A stretch of DNA of 64,000 bases from Actinomycetota bacterium (GCA_030684515.1 JAUXVJ010000031.1:1-64000), one strand, 5' to 3'; positions 9,511-18,700 are shown, counted from the stretch's first letter. Numbers and translations are program-made. Notes: generated by a model not told the origin, from the sequence alone.

Positions 9511-11146
9511 TCCGATCCGACTTGGCACTCGCGCAAGTCTGCTCGCCCGCACGCAATCGGCTACGGTCGGAAATGCGCTCTCCGAGATCACCGGGCGGCC
9601 GTGGGAAGAAGTCCATATCCGCACTGATGGTGATGACACGACAACATCGCTCAATCAGCCAGGCAATCCAGGACTGTTTGTCTCAACTCTTCGTCGTGCG
9701 TTGTTGGCGGGTGAGGTTGACGTCATCGTCCACTCGTTCAAGGACCTGCCGAGCGCACCGGAAGCCGGCATCGTGTTGGCAGCTGTGCCTGAACGCGAGA
9801 ATCCCCGAGACGTGCTGGTCTGCCGAGATGGCCTGACTCTGGCGACTCTGCCTCAGGGCGCTCGAGTTGGTACGAGCTCACCTCGACGTTCAGCGATGCT
9901 GCTGGCGAAACGTCCTGACCTGAGGATCGAGCCGATTCGCGGCAATATCGACACCCGAATCCGCAAGGCGCTCGACGGCGATATCGACGCGGTCGTGCTG
10001 GCATATGCGGGCATCGCGCGCATTGGGCGCACAGATGTCATAAGCGAGGTATTTGATCCCGAGGTGGTGGTTCCTGCCCCCGCCCAAGGCGCACTTGCAG
10101 TTGAGTGCCGCGAAGGAGATCCGCTGGTCGCGTTTCTTGCTCGACTGCAGGATCGGTTTGCTCGACTGACCACTGCCGCTGAGCGTGAAGTGCTTGTCGG
10201 TATCTCAGCTGAGTGCACGACTGCCATCGGTGCGTACGCCACGTACGACGGCGCAGAACTCACACTGATTGCAGAGCTCTTCGACGAGAACCAGCATGCT
10301 CGAGTTCGGCTTACCCGTAGCGTCGAATCGAATTCGATCGCCATTGCACGGGGGATGGGATTGTTTGCTGCTTCAAAACTCGTGCTCGCCAGCGACATCA
10401 ATCCAGTGCTCCTTGTACGCGCCAATGACAATGAAGCCGACCGTGATGCCTTGGCTGCACTCGGACTCGGGTCGATCACCGACTCATACCTGAACATGTC
10501 TACTTCGCTCTCGCGTTCAAATGCCGACACTCTTCTGTCCAAAATGGCAGAAGGCGTCGATTGGCTTGTGGTCACTTCTCAGATCGCAATGCCAAGCTGG
10601 GCGTCACTTGTCGGACGTGACCGATTGGTCAGCGTCCTCGCCGAAGCGCAATCCAAGGGGATGCGGGTAGCAGCAATTGGCGCCAAGACCGCCGAAAGTC
10701 TGCACGCACTTGGTGCATCGATTGATCTGATGCCGCAATTGCCATCCGCAGCGGGTCTCTTGGCGGAGTTGCCGACGAAGGCTGGCACCTTGGTGTTCCC
10801 GCACGGGAGCATTGCAATGCGGGCCCTTCCCGAAGGTCTGGCGAGTCGTGGATGGTCGATCACCGAAGGTGTGGTCTATGAAACCAGCGTGGTGCGACCA
10901 GAGCCGATTTCTACCTCGCTGCTTCGCAGCGGTGATATCAGTGCGATCATCTTGCGCTCCCCGAGCGCTGCGCGTGCTGTTGCACAGCATCTTGGTACCA
11001 GGACGTCGATTCCGGTCATTGTCTCGGGTCCAACGACGGCCGATGCAGCCCGATCGTTGGGCTTCAATGTGGCATCTATCGCAAGCAGCCCGGCTGCCGT
11101 TGAAATGGCGCGAGCGGTCAGCGAGGCCATCAACTCGGCGGGTTAG
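9503..11146 (+). CDS. hemCD: Fused hydroxymethylbilane synthase - uroporphyrinogen III synthase
   Basis: A 547-residue two-domain protein. Residues about 1-295 are porphobilinogen deaminase (HemC), with NPIRLGTRASLLARTQ, HSFKDLPS and GTSSPRRSAMLL. The dipyrromethane-cofactor Cys is in SAECTTAIGAYA at about 237. Residues about 310-547 are uroporphyrinogen III synthase (HemD), with VVYETSV, ILRSPSAARAV and IVSGPTTADAARSLG. The fusion would hand unstable hydroxymethylbilane straight to the cyclising domain. The GTG start at 9503 overlaps hemA by 8 bp. A longer open frame upstream lies inside hemA and lacks homology. HemC-HemD fusions are known elsewhere, for example in Leptospira, but are not the commonest form. 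Confidence 0.93.
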   Translation: MANPIRLGTRASLLARTQSATVGNALSEITGRPWEEVHIRTDGDDTTTSLNQPGNPGLFVSTLRRALLAGEVDVIVHSFKDLPSAPEAGIVLAAVPERENPRDVLVCRDGLTLATLPQGARVGTSSPRRSAMLLAKRPDLRIEPIRGNIDTRIRKALDGDIDAVVLAYAGIARIGRTDVISEVFDPEVVVPAPAQGALAVECREGDPLVAFLARLQDRFARLTTAAEREVLVGISAECTTAIGAYATYDGAELTLIAELFDENQHARVRLTRSVESNSIAIARGMGLFAASKLVLASDINPVLLVRANDNEADRDALAALGLGSITDSYLNMSTSLSRSNADTLLSKMAEGVDWLVVTSQIAMPSWASLVGRDRLVSVLAEAQSKGMRVAAIGAKTAESLHALGASIDLMPQLPSAAGLLAELPTKAGTLVFPHGSIAMRALPEGLASRGWSITEGVVYETSVVRPEPISTSLLRSGDISAIILRSPSAARAVAQHLGTRTSIPVIVSGPTTADAARSLGFNVASIASSPAAVEMARAVSEAINSAG

Positions 11147-11175
11147 CGCGGGGAAGGGTCTGAGGAGTAGATCCT

Positions 11176-12996
11176 GTGGTGCTGTGGATACTTGCTTGCG
11201 TGCGCGCTCGAGTGGCCATCGCAACGCCGTTGATCCTCGTCCTCCTGGTTGCTGCTGGCCCTATGTCAGCGGGCGCGAACACGGTCAGCAATGCGCAGCT
11301 CATCGAAGGTTCTGCGCAGGATGCTGGCTTCATTCCCAAGTACCTTGATCAGATCAGGCCTGATGTAAATGAGGGCCTGGCTACGCAGTCCTACGGCCAT
11401 CCGGCGTATGCGGGAGCCGCAGTCGTTGCCGCCAGACATGGGGTGATCGCTGAGTCATTCAGTACCGGGTTCGCGCTGAGATATGCGAATGCATCAAGTG
11501 AACTGCCACGCGACAAATGGTTACCCGTGCGCGAGCGCACCATGTTTGATCTGGCATCCCTCACCAAGGCCTTCACCGCGACGGCTGCTACCCAGCTCAT
11601 GGCTAGCGGTCGACTGAGGCTGGAAGCACCTGTTGCGCGCTACCTGCCCGAGTTCGCACAGGCCGGCAAAGGCTCCATCACCATCCGCATGCTGCTGACC
11701 CACACCTCTGGTCTGCCAGCCGATCCGGTGCCCGCACTTTGGAGTCCGGTGTACACCAGCAACGAGCAGCGGTGGGCTGCGGTTATGGCGACCGTGCCTA
11801 TTGCCGCACCTGGAGCTCAATATCTCTACTCGGACGTGAACTACTTGACCCTTCAGCGAGTGATTGAAGGCGTCACTGGGTACGGCTTGAGCCGGGTAAT
11901 TCGCGAAGGCATCACTGGCCCGCTGGGCATGCGCAACACTATGTTCAACCCGCCACGCAGCCTTCGGTATCGGATCGCGGCCACCGAGTATCAAGTGCCC
12001 CCGCTGGAGCCGGCTCGGGGAATGGTGTGGGGATCAGTCGACGATGAGAACGCTTGGGCGCTTGGCGGAGTTGCTGGTCACGCAGGACTGTTCTCCACGA
12101 CACATGACTTGGCGATCTTCAGCCAGATGATTCTCAATCGCGGCAGTTACGGCGGCGTCCGAGTCGTGCCTCGAGCGTGGGCTGATGGATTCTTCCGCGA
12201 CTACAACAGGGCATATCCAGGCGAGGGTCACAGCCTGATCATGCAGATCAACCAGTACCCAGATTACTTCGGCGCAATGGACACCTTGCACACGATCGGC
12301 CATACCGGATTCACAGGTACGAGCATCGTCATCAACCCGGTCGACGACACATTCGTGATCCTGCTGACCAATCGCGTGCATCCGACTCGCACTTGGACAG
12401 GTTCCTACGGAAACAATCCGCAACGACGAGCGGTTGCCGATGATGTCGCCAGAGCTGTCGCGGTGCGCCCTCTTGAGGGGAAGTACTCGTGGTTCTCTGG
12501 CATGCCGACCAGCCCGCTCGACATGGCTGTGCGCACTCAAGCTTCCACACTGACTGTGCCGGTCGAGCTTGGTTCGAATGATCGGTCAGCACAATTGCAT
12601 TTCAACCTTTGGTACCGACTCATCCCCTCGCAAGCCGGACCTCAGGCGCAATTGGGAACTCTTCAGACCTCAGTGGATCAAGGTCAAAGCTGGCAGCCAC
12701 TGCCATTCGCCCTTCGCCAGGGCAACTCTGTGGTCAGGCACGCAGTCGGAACATTCACTGGCCTGAATCAGCCTGGCTGGTCCAACGCGATTGCGAGTCT
12801 TCCGGTGCCACCCGAGGGATCATCGAAGTTGCTGGTGCGCGTGCAAGTAGCCAATCAAGCGTTGTGGCAGGGCCGAGGTGTCTACGTCAACCACATCACG
12901 GTGCGCAGCGCAGGCAATGTCGTCTTTGACGATGCCCGTGCTCGCGATGCTGACTCCGTGGTCGTGAGTGGGGGCTTCCAACGCAGCGCCGACTAG
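11176..12996 (+). CDS. Secreted beta-lactamase-family serine hydrolase
   Basis: A 606-residue exported protein. The N-terminal signal peptide (about 1-35) ends near AGA-NTVS. The beta-lactamase/class C-like domain (about 70-420) has SLTK as the SxxK nucleophile motif, YSDVNYL as the YxN motif, and HTGFTGTS near the third active-site element. The last 170 residues look like beta-sandwich domains, probably for binding the envelope or a substrate. Such proteins act on peptidoglycan peptides or esters, and the substrate cannot be told. The GTG start at 11176 has GAGGAG about 8 bases upstream. It follows hemCD by 29 bp but has no functional link to haem. Confidence 0.85.
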   Translation: MVLWILACVRARVAIATPLILVLLVAAGPMSAGANTVSNAQLIEGSAQDAGFIPKYLDQIRPDVNEGLATQSYGHPAYAGAAVVAARHGVIAESFSTGFALRYANASSELPRDKWLPVRERTMFDLASLTKAFTATAATQLMASGRLRLEAPVARYLPEFAQAGKGSITIRMLLTHTSGLPADPVPALWSPVYTSNEQRWAAVMATVPIAAPGAQYLYSDVNYLTLQRVIEGVTGYGLSRVIREGITGPLGMRNTMFNPPRSLRYRIAATEYQVPPLEPARGMVWGSVDDENAWALGGVAGHAGLFSTTHDLAIFSQMILNRGSYGGVRVVPRAWADGFFRDYNRAYPGEGHSLIMQINQYPDYFGAMDTLHTIGHTGFTGTSIVINPVDDTFVILLTNRVHPTRTWTGSYGNNPQRRAVADDVARAVAVRPLEGKYSWFSGMPTSPLDMAVRTQASTLTVPVELGSNDRSAQLHFNLWYRLIPSQAGPQAQLGTLQTSVDQGQSWQPLPFALRQGNSVVRHAVGTFTGLNQPGWSNAIASLPVPPEGSSKLLVRVQVANQALWQGRGVYVNHITVRSAGNVVFDDARARDADSVVVSGGFQRSAD

Positions 12997-13089
12997 TCCG
13001 CATGTGAACGTTGCTCGAGATTGCGGATCGTGTCCACAGCCGCCAGTTGATCGGTTCACAGTCGGTGAATGGTTCTGCATGGTTGCGAC

Positions 13090-13107
13090 ATCGAGAACTA
13101 TCTCGAT
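13090..13107. promoter_or_regulatory. Perfect inverted repeat upstream of ssb
   Basis: ATCGAGA-ACTA-TCTCGAT: two exact 7-bp arms with a 4-bp spacer, 18 bp upstream of the ssb start. Arm and spacer sizes match an operator for a dimeric repressor. It has the geometry of an actinobacterial LexA box but not its consensus bases (TCGAAC-N4-GTTCGA). Confidence 0.5.
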
Positions 13108-13124
13108 CCGCTCAAGGAGGTCCT

Positions 13125-13670
13125 ATGCACGACATCACTCTTACCGTCGTGGGCAATGTGGTCAGCGATGTTTCGCTGAGGTTCAGCGCGGCAGGTGATC
13201 CCGTTGCTTCATTCCGTATTGCCTGTACCCCTCGTCGCTTTGACCGAGGCTCGGATCGCTGGGTCGACAGCGACACCCATTACTTCGGCGTCTCCTGCTG
13301 GCGCGACATGGCTCAAAATGTCGTGCAGTCAGTGACCAAGGGCATGCCGATCGTTGTGCACGGCAGATTGCGATCTCGTGAGGTGGAACGTCCGTGCGGG
13401 GAGTCATCGCATCGCATTCGCTACCAGGACATTGAAGCTCGCTCGGTTGGGCCAGATCTGGCTCGCGGAATCTCAACGTTCAGTCGGGTCAAGCGTCAGG
13501 CCGTTGTCGAAAGCGAGGAGCGGCTCATTGCCGACCTGCAAGGCGCAGAACTGGCGATTGCTGAGCTTGATGAGGTTCCTGAGGGGATTGATCCAGAGAC
13601 GGGCGAGATCATGGGGGAATTCGAACGGCTTGGTTCGGACCAGATGAGCGAGGTTCCCGTCAGCGCCTAG
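13125..13670 (+). CDS. ssb: Single-stranded DNA-binding protein (paralogue type)
   Basis: A 181-residue OB-fold protein. Residues 1-110 match SSB: ITLTVVGNVVSD, ASFRIAC, DSDTHYFGVSCWRDMAQNV and GMPIVVHGRL. The C-terminal part (110-181) is acidic but lacks the usual DDxPF tip and ends in EVPVSA, so recruitment of the standard SSB partners may be lost. That suggests a secondary SSB, like the SsbB class, rather than the replication SSB. The start at 13125 is fixed by a strong AAGGAGG 4-5 bases upstream. A longer in-frame extension has no homology. A perfect inverted repeat precedes it. Confidence 0.88.
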   Translation: MHDITLTVVGNVVSDVSLRFSAAGDPVASFRIACTPRRFDRGSDRWVDSDTHYFGVSCWRDMAQNVVQSVTKGMPIVVHGRLRSREVERPCGESSHRIRYQDIEARSVGPDLARGISTFSRVKRQAVVESEERLIADLQGAELAIAELDEVPEGIDPETGEIMGEFERLGSDQMSEVPVSA

Positions 13671-13708
13671 CGGCTCTGGCTCTGAACTCGGCCATATTGG
13701 CAGGCCAT

Positions 13709-13714
13709 TAGGCT
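13709..13714 (+). promoter_or_regulatory. Candidate -10 element of ettA (near-leaderless)
   Basis: TAGGCT ends 7 bases before the ettA ATG at 13722 and there is no Shine-Dalgarno. Confidence 0.45.
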
Positions 13715-13721
13715 GGCGTAT

Positions 13722-15416
13722 ATGGCCGAGTTCATTTATACCCTCAGTAAGGCGCGCAAAGCGCACGGCGACAAGGTCGTTCTTGACAACGTGACCCTCT
13801 CGTTCCTGCCCGGAGCCAAGATCGGGGTGGTCGGCCCCAACGGAGCAGGCAAGTCCAGCTTGCTCAAGATCATGGCCGGCTTGGATGACGTCTCCAATGG
13901 CGAAGCGATGCTCATGGAGGGTTTCACAGTCGGCTTCTTGCAGCAGGAGCCCAAGCTTGATGAGACCAAGACGGTGCTTGAGAATGTTCAGGATGGCGTC
14001 TCGGAAATCAAGGGGATGGTTGACCGCTTCAACGAGATCTCCGTTGAGCTGGCCAGCCCGGATGCTGACTATGACGTGCTGCTTGCTGAGATGGGCCAGT
14101 TGCAGGAGGCCATCGATCACAAGAACGCCTGGGATCTGGATGCGCAACTCGAGCAGGCAATGGATGCCTTGCGCTGCCCACCCGGCGAATCTGAGATCGG
14201 CGTGCTTTCTGGTGGTGAGAAGCGTCGGGTAGCGCTTTGCCAACTGCTGCTTCGCCAACCCGACCTACTGCTGCTTGACGAACCGACCAACCACCTTGAT
14301 GCCGAGAGTGTGCAATGGCTGGAGCAACACCTCGAGAAATACCCAGGCACCGTCATTGCCATCACGCACGATAGGTATTTCCTGGACAACGTTGCCGAGT
14401 GGATTCTCGAACTCGACCGCGGCCGGGCGTTCCCATACGAGGGCAACTACTCCACTTACCTGGAGACCAAGGCCACTCGTCTGAAGGTCGAAGGCCAAAA
14501 GGACGTCAAGCTGCAAAAGCGCCTGACCGACGAACTCCAATGGGTCCGCTCAAATGCCAAGGCACGCCAGACCAAGAGCCGTGCCCGACTTGATCGCTAT
14601 GAAGAGATGGCAGCCGAGGCCGATAAGGCACGCAAGTTCGACATGGAAGAGATTCAGATTCCACCCGGCCCTCGTCTGGGCGCAGTTGTGGTTGAAGCCA
14701 ATGGTCTTACCAAGGCCTTCGGCGATCGCATCCTCATCGACAATCTCAGCTTCACTCTGCCGCGCAACGGCATCGTCGGCGTCATCGGTCCCAACGGTGT
14801 CGGCAAGACGACCCTGTTCAAGATGATCGTTGATGCAGCCACGAGCGAAGGCGACATCGATGCGCAGCCCACATCAGGTGAGCTCAAGATCGGCGAGACC
14901 GTCAAACTCTCATACGTTGACCAGAACCGCTCCGGCTTGGATGCCTCCAAGAACGTGTGGGAGATCGTCTCTGACGGCCTTGATTGGATCAAGGTTGGAA
15001 ACGTGGAAATGCCTTCCCGGGCCTATGTCTCAGTGTTCGGCTTCAAGGGCCCCGATCAGCAGAAGGCCGCCAAGGTGCTGTCAGGCGGTGAGCGCAACCG
15101 GCTGAATCTGGCTCTCACGTTGAAGATGGGTGGCAACCTGCTGCTGCTTGACGAGCCGACGAACGACCTCGATGTTGAAACTCTCGGATCCCTTGAGAAC
15201 GCACTGCTTGAGTTCCCAGGATGCGCAGTCATCACGTCCCACGATCGCTGGTTCCTTGACCGTATCGCCACACACATTCTGGCCTACGAGGGTGAATCTG
15301 AATGGTTTTGGTTCGAAGGCAACTACGAGAGCTACGAAGCCAATAAGGTCGAGCGTCTGGGTGCAGAAGCGGCTCGTCCGCATCGCGCCACGTACCGCAA
15401 ACTGACCCGAGGGTAG
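13722..15416 (+). CDS. ettA: Energy-dependent translational throttle protein EttA (ABC-F ATPase)
   Basis: A 564-residue ABC-F protein with two ATPase cassettes and no membrane segments. It binds the ribosomal E site and gates early elongation according to ATP/ADP level. Walker A motifs are GPNGAGKSSLL (about 40) and GPNGVGKTTLF (about 360). Signatures are LSGGEKRRVALCQLL and LSGGERNRLNLAL. Walker B motifs are LLLLDEPTNHLD and LLLLDEPTNDLD. The linker between cassettes is Lys/Arg-rich (KSRARLDRYEEM). The opening MAEFIYTLSKARKAHGDK is typical of actinobacterial EttA. It is followed 2 bp later by a thioesterase gene, probably in one operon. Confidence 0.94.
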   Translation: MAEFIYTLSKARKAHGDKVVLDNVTLSFLPGAKIGVVGPNGAGKSSLLKIMAGLDDVSNGEAMLMEGFTVGFLQQEPKLDETKTVLENVQDGVSEIKGMVDRFNEISVELASPDADYDVLLAEMGQLQEAIDHKNAWDLDAQLEQAMDALRCPPGESEIGVLSGGEKRRVALCQLLLRQPDLLLLDEPTNHLDAESVQWLEQHLEKYPGTVIAITHDRYFLDNVAEWILELDRGRAFPYEGNYSTYLETKATRLKVEGQKDVKLQKRLTDELQWVRSNAKARQTKSRARLDRYEEMAAEADKARKFDMEEIQIPPGPRLGAVVVEANGLTKAFGDRILIDNLSFTLPRNGIVGVIGPNGVGKTTLFKMIVDAATSEGDIDAQPTSGELKIGETVKLSYVDQNRSGLDASKNVWEIVSDGLDWIKVGNVEMPSRAYVSVFGFKGPDQQKAAKVLSGGERNRLNLALTLKMGGNLLLLDEPTNDLDVETLGSLENALLEFPGCAVITSHDRWFLDRIATHILAYEGESEWFWFEGNYESYEANKVERLGAEAARPHRATYRKLTRG

Positions 15417-15418
15417 AT

Positions 15419-15823
15419 ATGACTGTCGTACGACTCATGATGCAGCGGCGCATCAGCGACCTTGATGGGCAAGGTCACGTGAACAACGTGAACTACAGCC
15501 AATTCATTCAGGAAGCACGCGTCAATCTCAAGAATGTCCTGATGAAGGAGCGTGCTGCTTCTTTCGGGCAGGTTGTTGCCAAGATGGAGATCAACTACAA
15601 GGTTTCACTTCTTCATGGCTCTGAGCTCGTGCCGATTGACGCCTGGGTTTCGCGCATTGGCACCAAGTCCTACGACATCAACTATGTGCTCTATGACGAG
15701 CAGGGTCGGGTCTCACTCGAAGCCAAGAGCACGATGGTTGCCACATCTGGCGGCGTCTCTTGTGAGATCGCCGATGATGTCCGTGCGATTCTGGAAGCAG
15801 CACTGGAGCAGCCCGCTTCCTAG
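15419..15823 (+). CDS. Acyl-CoA thioesterase, hot-dog fold (4HBT family)
   Basis: A 134-residue single-domain protein. DLDGQGHVNNVNYSQFIQEAR is the hallmark of 4-hydroxybenzoyl-CoA thioesterase-like enzymes, where the first Asp is catalytic. It would hydrolyse acyl-CoA or acyl-ACP thioesters, substrate unknown. It begins 2 bp after ettA and so is almost certainly co-transcribed. The neighbouring globin gene converges on it with 6 bp between. Confidence 0.88.
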   Translation: MTVVRLMMQRRISDLDGQGHVNNVNYSQFIQEARVNLKNVLMKERAASFGQVVAKMEINYKVSLLHGSELVPIDAWVSRIGTKSYDINYVLYDEQGRVSLEAKSTMVATSGGVSCEIADDVRAILEAALEQPAS

Positions 15824-15829
15824 CGCCCC

Positions 15830-16246
15830 TTAGCTCTGCGGGCCGCTTTGCTGTGGAGGCAGATCGTCATCGACGTTTTGCATTGCGAACGCCGCTGAGG
15901 CGAGGTATTCCCAAAGTTCCTGGCCGTACTCGTGGGCAATGTCCTGCTCTTCCAGGGCAGCGTGCATCAGCACAAGCCAGCGATCTCTTGCACGAGAGTC
16001 GATGTGGAAGTCAGCATGCCGCATGCGTAGCCGCGGATGACCTCGTAACTCCCCGTAGGTCTTGGGGCCACCCCAGTACTGCTCAAGAAACATGCGCAGC
16101 CGATCTTCGGCTGGTCCCAGATCAGCTGGCGGGTACATGGGTCGAAGGATTTCGTCAGTCGCAACCTTGGAGTAGAAGGAATGCACGAGACTGCGAAAGA
16201 AGTCGGCACCACCGAAGAGTTCGAATGGCGTGGGTTCGGTTGTCAC
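15830..16246 (-). CDS. glbO: Group II truncated haemoglobin (trHbO type)
   Basis: A 138-residue 2-on-2 globin. The B helix has a Tyr at the B10 position in SFYSKV. The proximal His lies in RMRHADFHI. The G-helix Trp typical of group II lies in DRWLVLMHAAL. Relatives bind O2 and scavenge NO or peroxide, sometimes at the membrane. The GTG start at 16246 overlaps the SDR stop as GTGA, making it the last gene of the POP-MscS-SDR-globin operon. Haem supply genes lie about 4.7 kb away but are not in the same unit. Confidence 0.93.
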   Translation of the reverse strand: MTTEPTPFELFGGADFFRSLVHSFYSKVATDEILRPMYPPADLGPAEDRLRMFLEQYWGGPKTYGELRGHPRLRMRHADFHIDSRARDRWLVLMHAALEEQDIAHEYGQELWEYLASAAFAMQNVDDDLPPQQSGPQS

Positions 16247-17736
16247 TTGTCGATTGTGCCTGATGACTCAGGCGTACTTTCCGCATGCTCCACGATGCCG
16301 CGCGCCATTGGCGGAAAGATGAATGCGTGGAACGGAGCAACTGCCCACCAGTAGATGTGCCCCGCGAGTCCACGCGGTGCGAATACAGCGCGCTGTCTGA
16401 GGGTAGATCCGCCGTCTTCCTTGGCTGATACCCGAAATTCCAACCAGGCCCGGCCAGGCAGTCGCATCTCTGCGCGCAGGCGAAGCAGAGACGGGTACTC
16501 GCGTTCCTCCACCCGCCAAAAATCCAGGGGCTCGCCGATCATGACCGTATTTGGGTCGCGTCGACCTCTGCGGAGCCCCACTCCGCCGATGAGCTTGTCC
16601 TGAAGGCCGCGCAGCCCCCAAAGGAAGTTGCCCGCGTACCAGCCATGGTCTCCACCAATGCGCTCCACAGCACGCCACAGTTGCTCTGGTGACGCTGAGC
16701 TGTTGAGTTCACGCACGTCGTTGTACAGGCTTCCGCCAGCCCAATCCGGATCGCTGGGAAGTGGCTCGCTTGCCACATTGGTCAGAGTTGCGCCGCTCCA
16801 GCGAGTGGCAACTTTGGCATCCCGCACACGCGCGAGTGCAGCTGCTACCGCCTGTTCGTAGGTGAGCAGCCCTCCGGGCGGGTCGGGCACGAACTGTTTG
16901 ATGTCATCGTTGGAGCAAACGGCCGCGTGCTTCAACGAGCGCACTAATGGTCGCGCAATTGATCGTGGCACTGGAGTGACCAGATTCACCCAATGACTGG
17001 AGAGCTCTGGGGAGAGCAGGTTGATTGGAAGGATGATGCGTTTCTTGAGTCCGGCGACCTTTGCGTAGAGCTGCATCATCTGCTGGTAGCTCAGCACGTC
17101 GGGTCCGCCGACATCGAATGAGCGACTCACGCTTGGGGGCAGGGTTGCGCAGCTGACCAGATAGCGCAAGACGTCGCGGATCGAAATGGGTTGAGTCTTC
17201 GTACGTACCCATCGTGGAGTGATCATCGCCGGCAGGCGCTCAGTGAGGTATCGAAGCATCTCGAAGGAAGCTGAACCAGAGCCGATGATCACAGCGGCAC
17301 GCAACTCAATGGTTGGCACGCCAGAGGCCCGCAAAGCCTGCCCCACTTTCATGCGCGACCGCATGTGAGGTGACATGTCCTGCTCGCTCAACGGTGGAAC
17401 GAGGCCGCCCAGATAGATGATCTTGCCGACCGACTGCTGCTGCGCGGCCGTGGCGAAGGTCTGTGCCATCGCAAGCTCAGTCTGCTCCAACTGCGGACCT
17501 TGCTGGAGCGAATGCAGGAGGTAGTAGGCGACATCGACACCATCGAGTGCTTCCACGACTGATGCTGGATCCAATGCGTCGCCGCTGACGATCTGGACCT
17601 GTCCTACCCAAGGAATGTCACGCAGTTTCTCGGGCGATCGCGCAAGCACTCGCACGGTGAAGCCTCGTTCGAGCAACTCGGGGATGAGTCGTCCTCCGAC
17701 GTAACCGGTAGCTCCTGTTACCAAGCAGAGAGTCAT
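16243..17736 (-). CDS. Atypical SDR oxidoreductase with DUF2867 domain
   Basis: A 497-residue two-domain protein. Residues 1-300 are an NAD(P)-binding Rossmann fold of the NmrA/atypical SDR group, with CLVTGATGYVGGRLIPELL at the N-terminus. Residues about 330-490 match DUF2867, a SRPBCC-like cavity domain (ELNSSASPEQLWRAVERIGG; WWAVAPFHAFIFP). The reaction is unknown. The ATG at 17736 overlaps the mscS stop as ATGA, and its stop overlaps the globin start, so it is translationally coupled on both sides. Confidence 0.88.
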   Translation of the reverse strand: MTLCLVTGATGYVGGRLIPELLERGFTVRVLARSPEKLRDIPWVGQVQIVSGDALDPASVVEALDGVDVAYYLLHSLQQGPQLEQTELAMAQTFATAAQQQSVGKIIYLGGLVPPLSEQDMSPHMRSRMKVGQALRASGVPTIELRAAVIIGSGSASFEMLRYLTERLPAMITPRWVRTKTQPISIRDVLRYLVSCATLPPSVSRSFDVGGPDVLSYQQMMQLYAKVAGLKKRIILPINLLSPELSSHWVNLVTPVPRSIARPLVRSLKHAAVCSNDDIKQFVPDPPGGLLTYEQAVAAALARVRDAKVATRWSGATLTNVASEPLPSDPDWAGGSLYNDVRELNSSASPEQLWRAVERIGGDHGWYAGNFLWGLRGLQDKLIGGVGLRRGRRDPNTVMIGEPLDFWRVEEREYPSLLRLRAEMRLPGRAWLEFRVSAKEDGGSTLRQRAVFAPRGLAGHIYWWAVAPFHAFIFPPMARGIVEHAESTPESSGTIDK

Positions 17737-18698
17737 GGCTGCATCGGAGTCTCTGGATGATCGCCGCGCGGATCCTGCGCAAAGCGTACGGTCTGCACCG
17801 GCATCTTGATGCCTGCGGCATCCAGTGCCTGCTTCATGGCTTGCCTCAGCACTCGCGTTGCAATGAACTGCTGCTCGGGGGCCGTCTTGGCCACGATACG
17901 GATGATGACTGCATCGCCTCGGACGATTTCCACTCCGGCATACGAGGGAGCGTCAAGCAGAATCCGGTCGTACTGCGGATCGGCGCTCATGCGCTGGCCT
18001 TCGGCGTCGATCACTGCTCGGACCTGCTCCAGATCGGCGTCGTACGAAAGTGGGAAATCGATGCGTGCGATCGTCCAGCCCTTGGATTGATTGGCGACGA
18101 ATGCCATCTGGCCGTTTCGGATGTACCAGACAGTTCCGTCGAAATCGCGAATGCGAGTGCAGCGCAGTGCCACATCCTCGACAGTTCCTGTGACGGTGCC
18201 GACATTGACGACATCCCCGACCCCGAGTTGGTCCTCAAAGATCATCGAGATGCCGGCGAGATAGTCAGCCACCAGTTGCTGTGCTCCAAAGCCGAGAATC
18301 ACGCCTACGACACCGGCGCTGGCGAGCAGTGGAGCCAGATTGATGCCGACGGTCGTCATCATCGTCAGCACTGCGATTGTCCAAATCGTCACGATCGAGA
18401 TGCTGCGCAGGAGCGCACCCATAGCTTGGGCACGCTGCTCGGTGCGTTGAGTCATGACGACAGCGGTCAGTTCTGAAGTGCTGTCCAGCGATCTCAAGTC
18501 GCTCGTACGGGGGGCACGGGACCTGGACACCATGCTGGCAACGATTCTTCGAATGGCGCGCGTGATGACCAGCTGTGCCACGACGGCGCTCACCACAATG
18601 ATCAGCAGCTTGAAGGGGATGTTCCAAGGCCACTCTGTGATGGTGGTCCAGATGGAATCCCAAGTGGACTGCTCTTCAGCCAGCGTAATCATCGGCAT
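17733..18698 (-). CDS. mscS: Small-conductance mechanosensitive channel, MscS family
   Basis: A 321-residue inner-membrane channel releasing solutes on hypo-osmotic shock. There are three membrane helices: about 22-42, 99-120, and the pore helix 120-150 with Gly/Ala packing (LASAGVVGVILGFGAQQLVADYLAG). After the pore comes the beta domain FEDQLGVGDVVNVGTVTGTVEDV, then the C-terminal alpha/beta cage. The frame opens 24 bp further upstream, inside the preceding gene. The start at 18698 (MPMITLAEEQ) was preferred because it begins right after the upstream stop at 18701. It is co-directional and coupled with the SDR. Confidence 0.92.
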   Translation of the reverse strand: MPMITLAEEQSTWDSIWTTITEWPWNIPFKLLIIVVSAVVAQLVITRAIRRIVASMVSRSRAPRTSDLRSLDSTSELTAVVMTQRTEQRAQAMGALLRSISIVTIWTIAVLTMMTTVGINLAPLLASAGVVGVILGFGAQQLVADYLAGISMIFEDQLGVGDVVNVGTVTGTVEDVALRCTRIRDFDGTVWYIRNGQMAFVANQSKGWTIARIDFPLSYDADLEQVRAVIDAEGQRMSADPQYDRILLDAPSYAGVEIVRGDAVIIRIVAKTAPEQQFIATRVLRQAMKQALDAAGIKMPVQTVRFAQDPRGDHPETPMQP

Positions 18699-18700
18699 CG

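Noticed and set aside
9278-11146. 622-residue version of hemCD
   Set aside because: The first 75 residues lie within hemA in another frame. HemC homology begins at the GTG at 9503.
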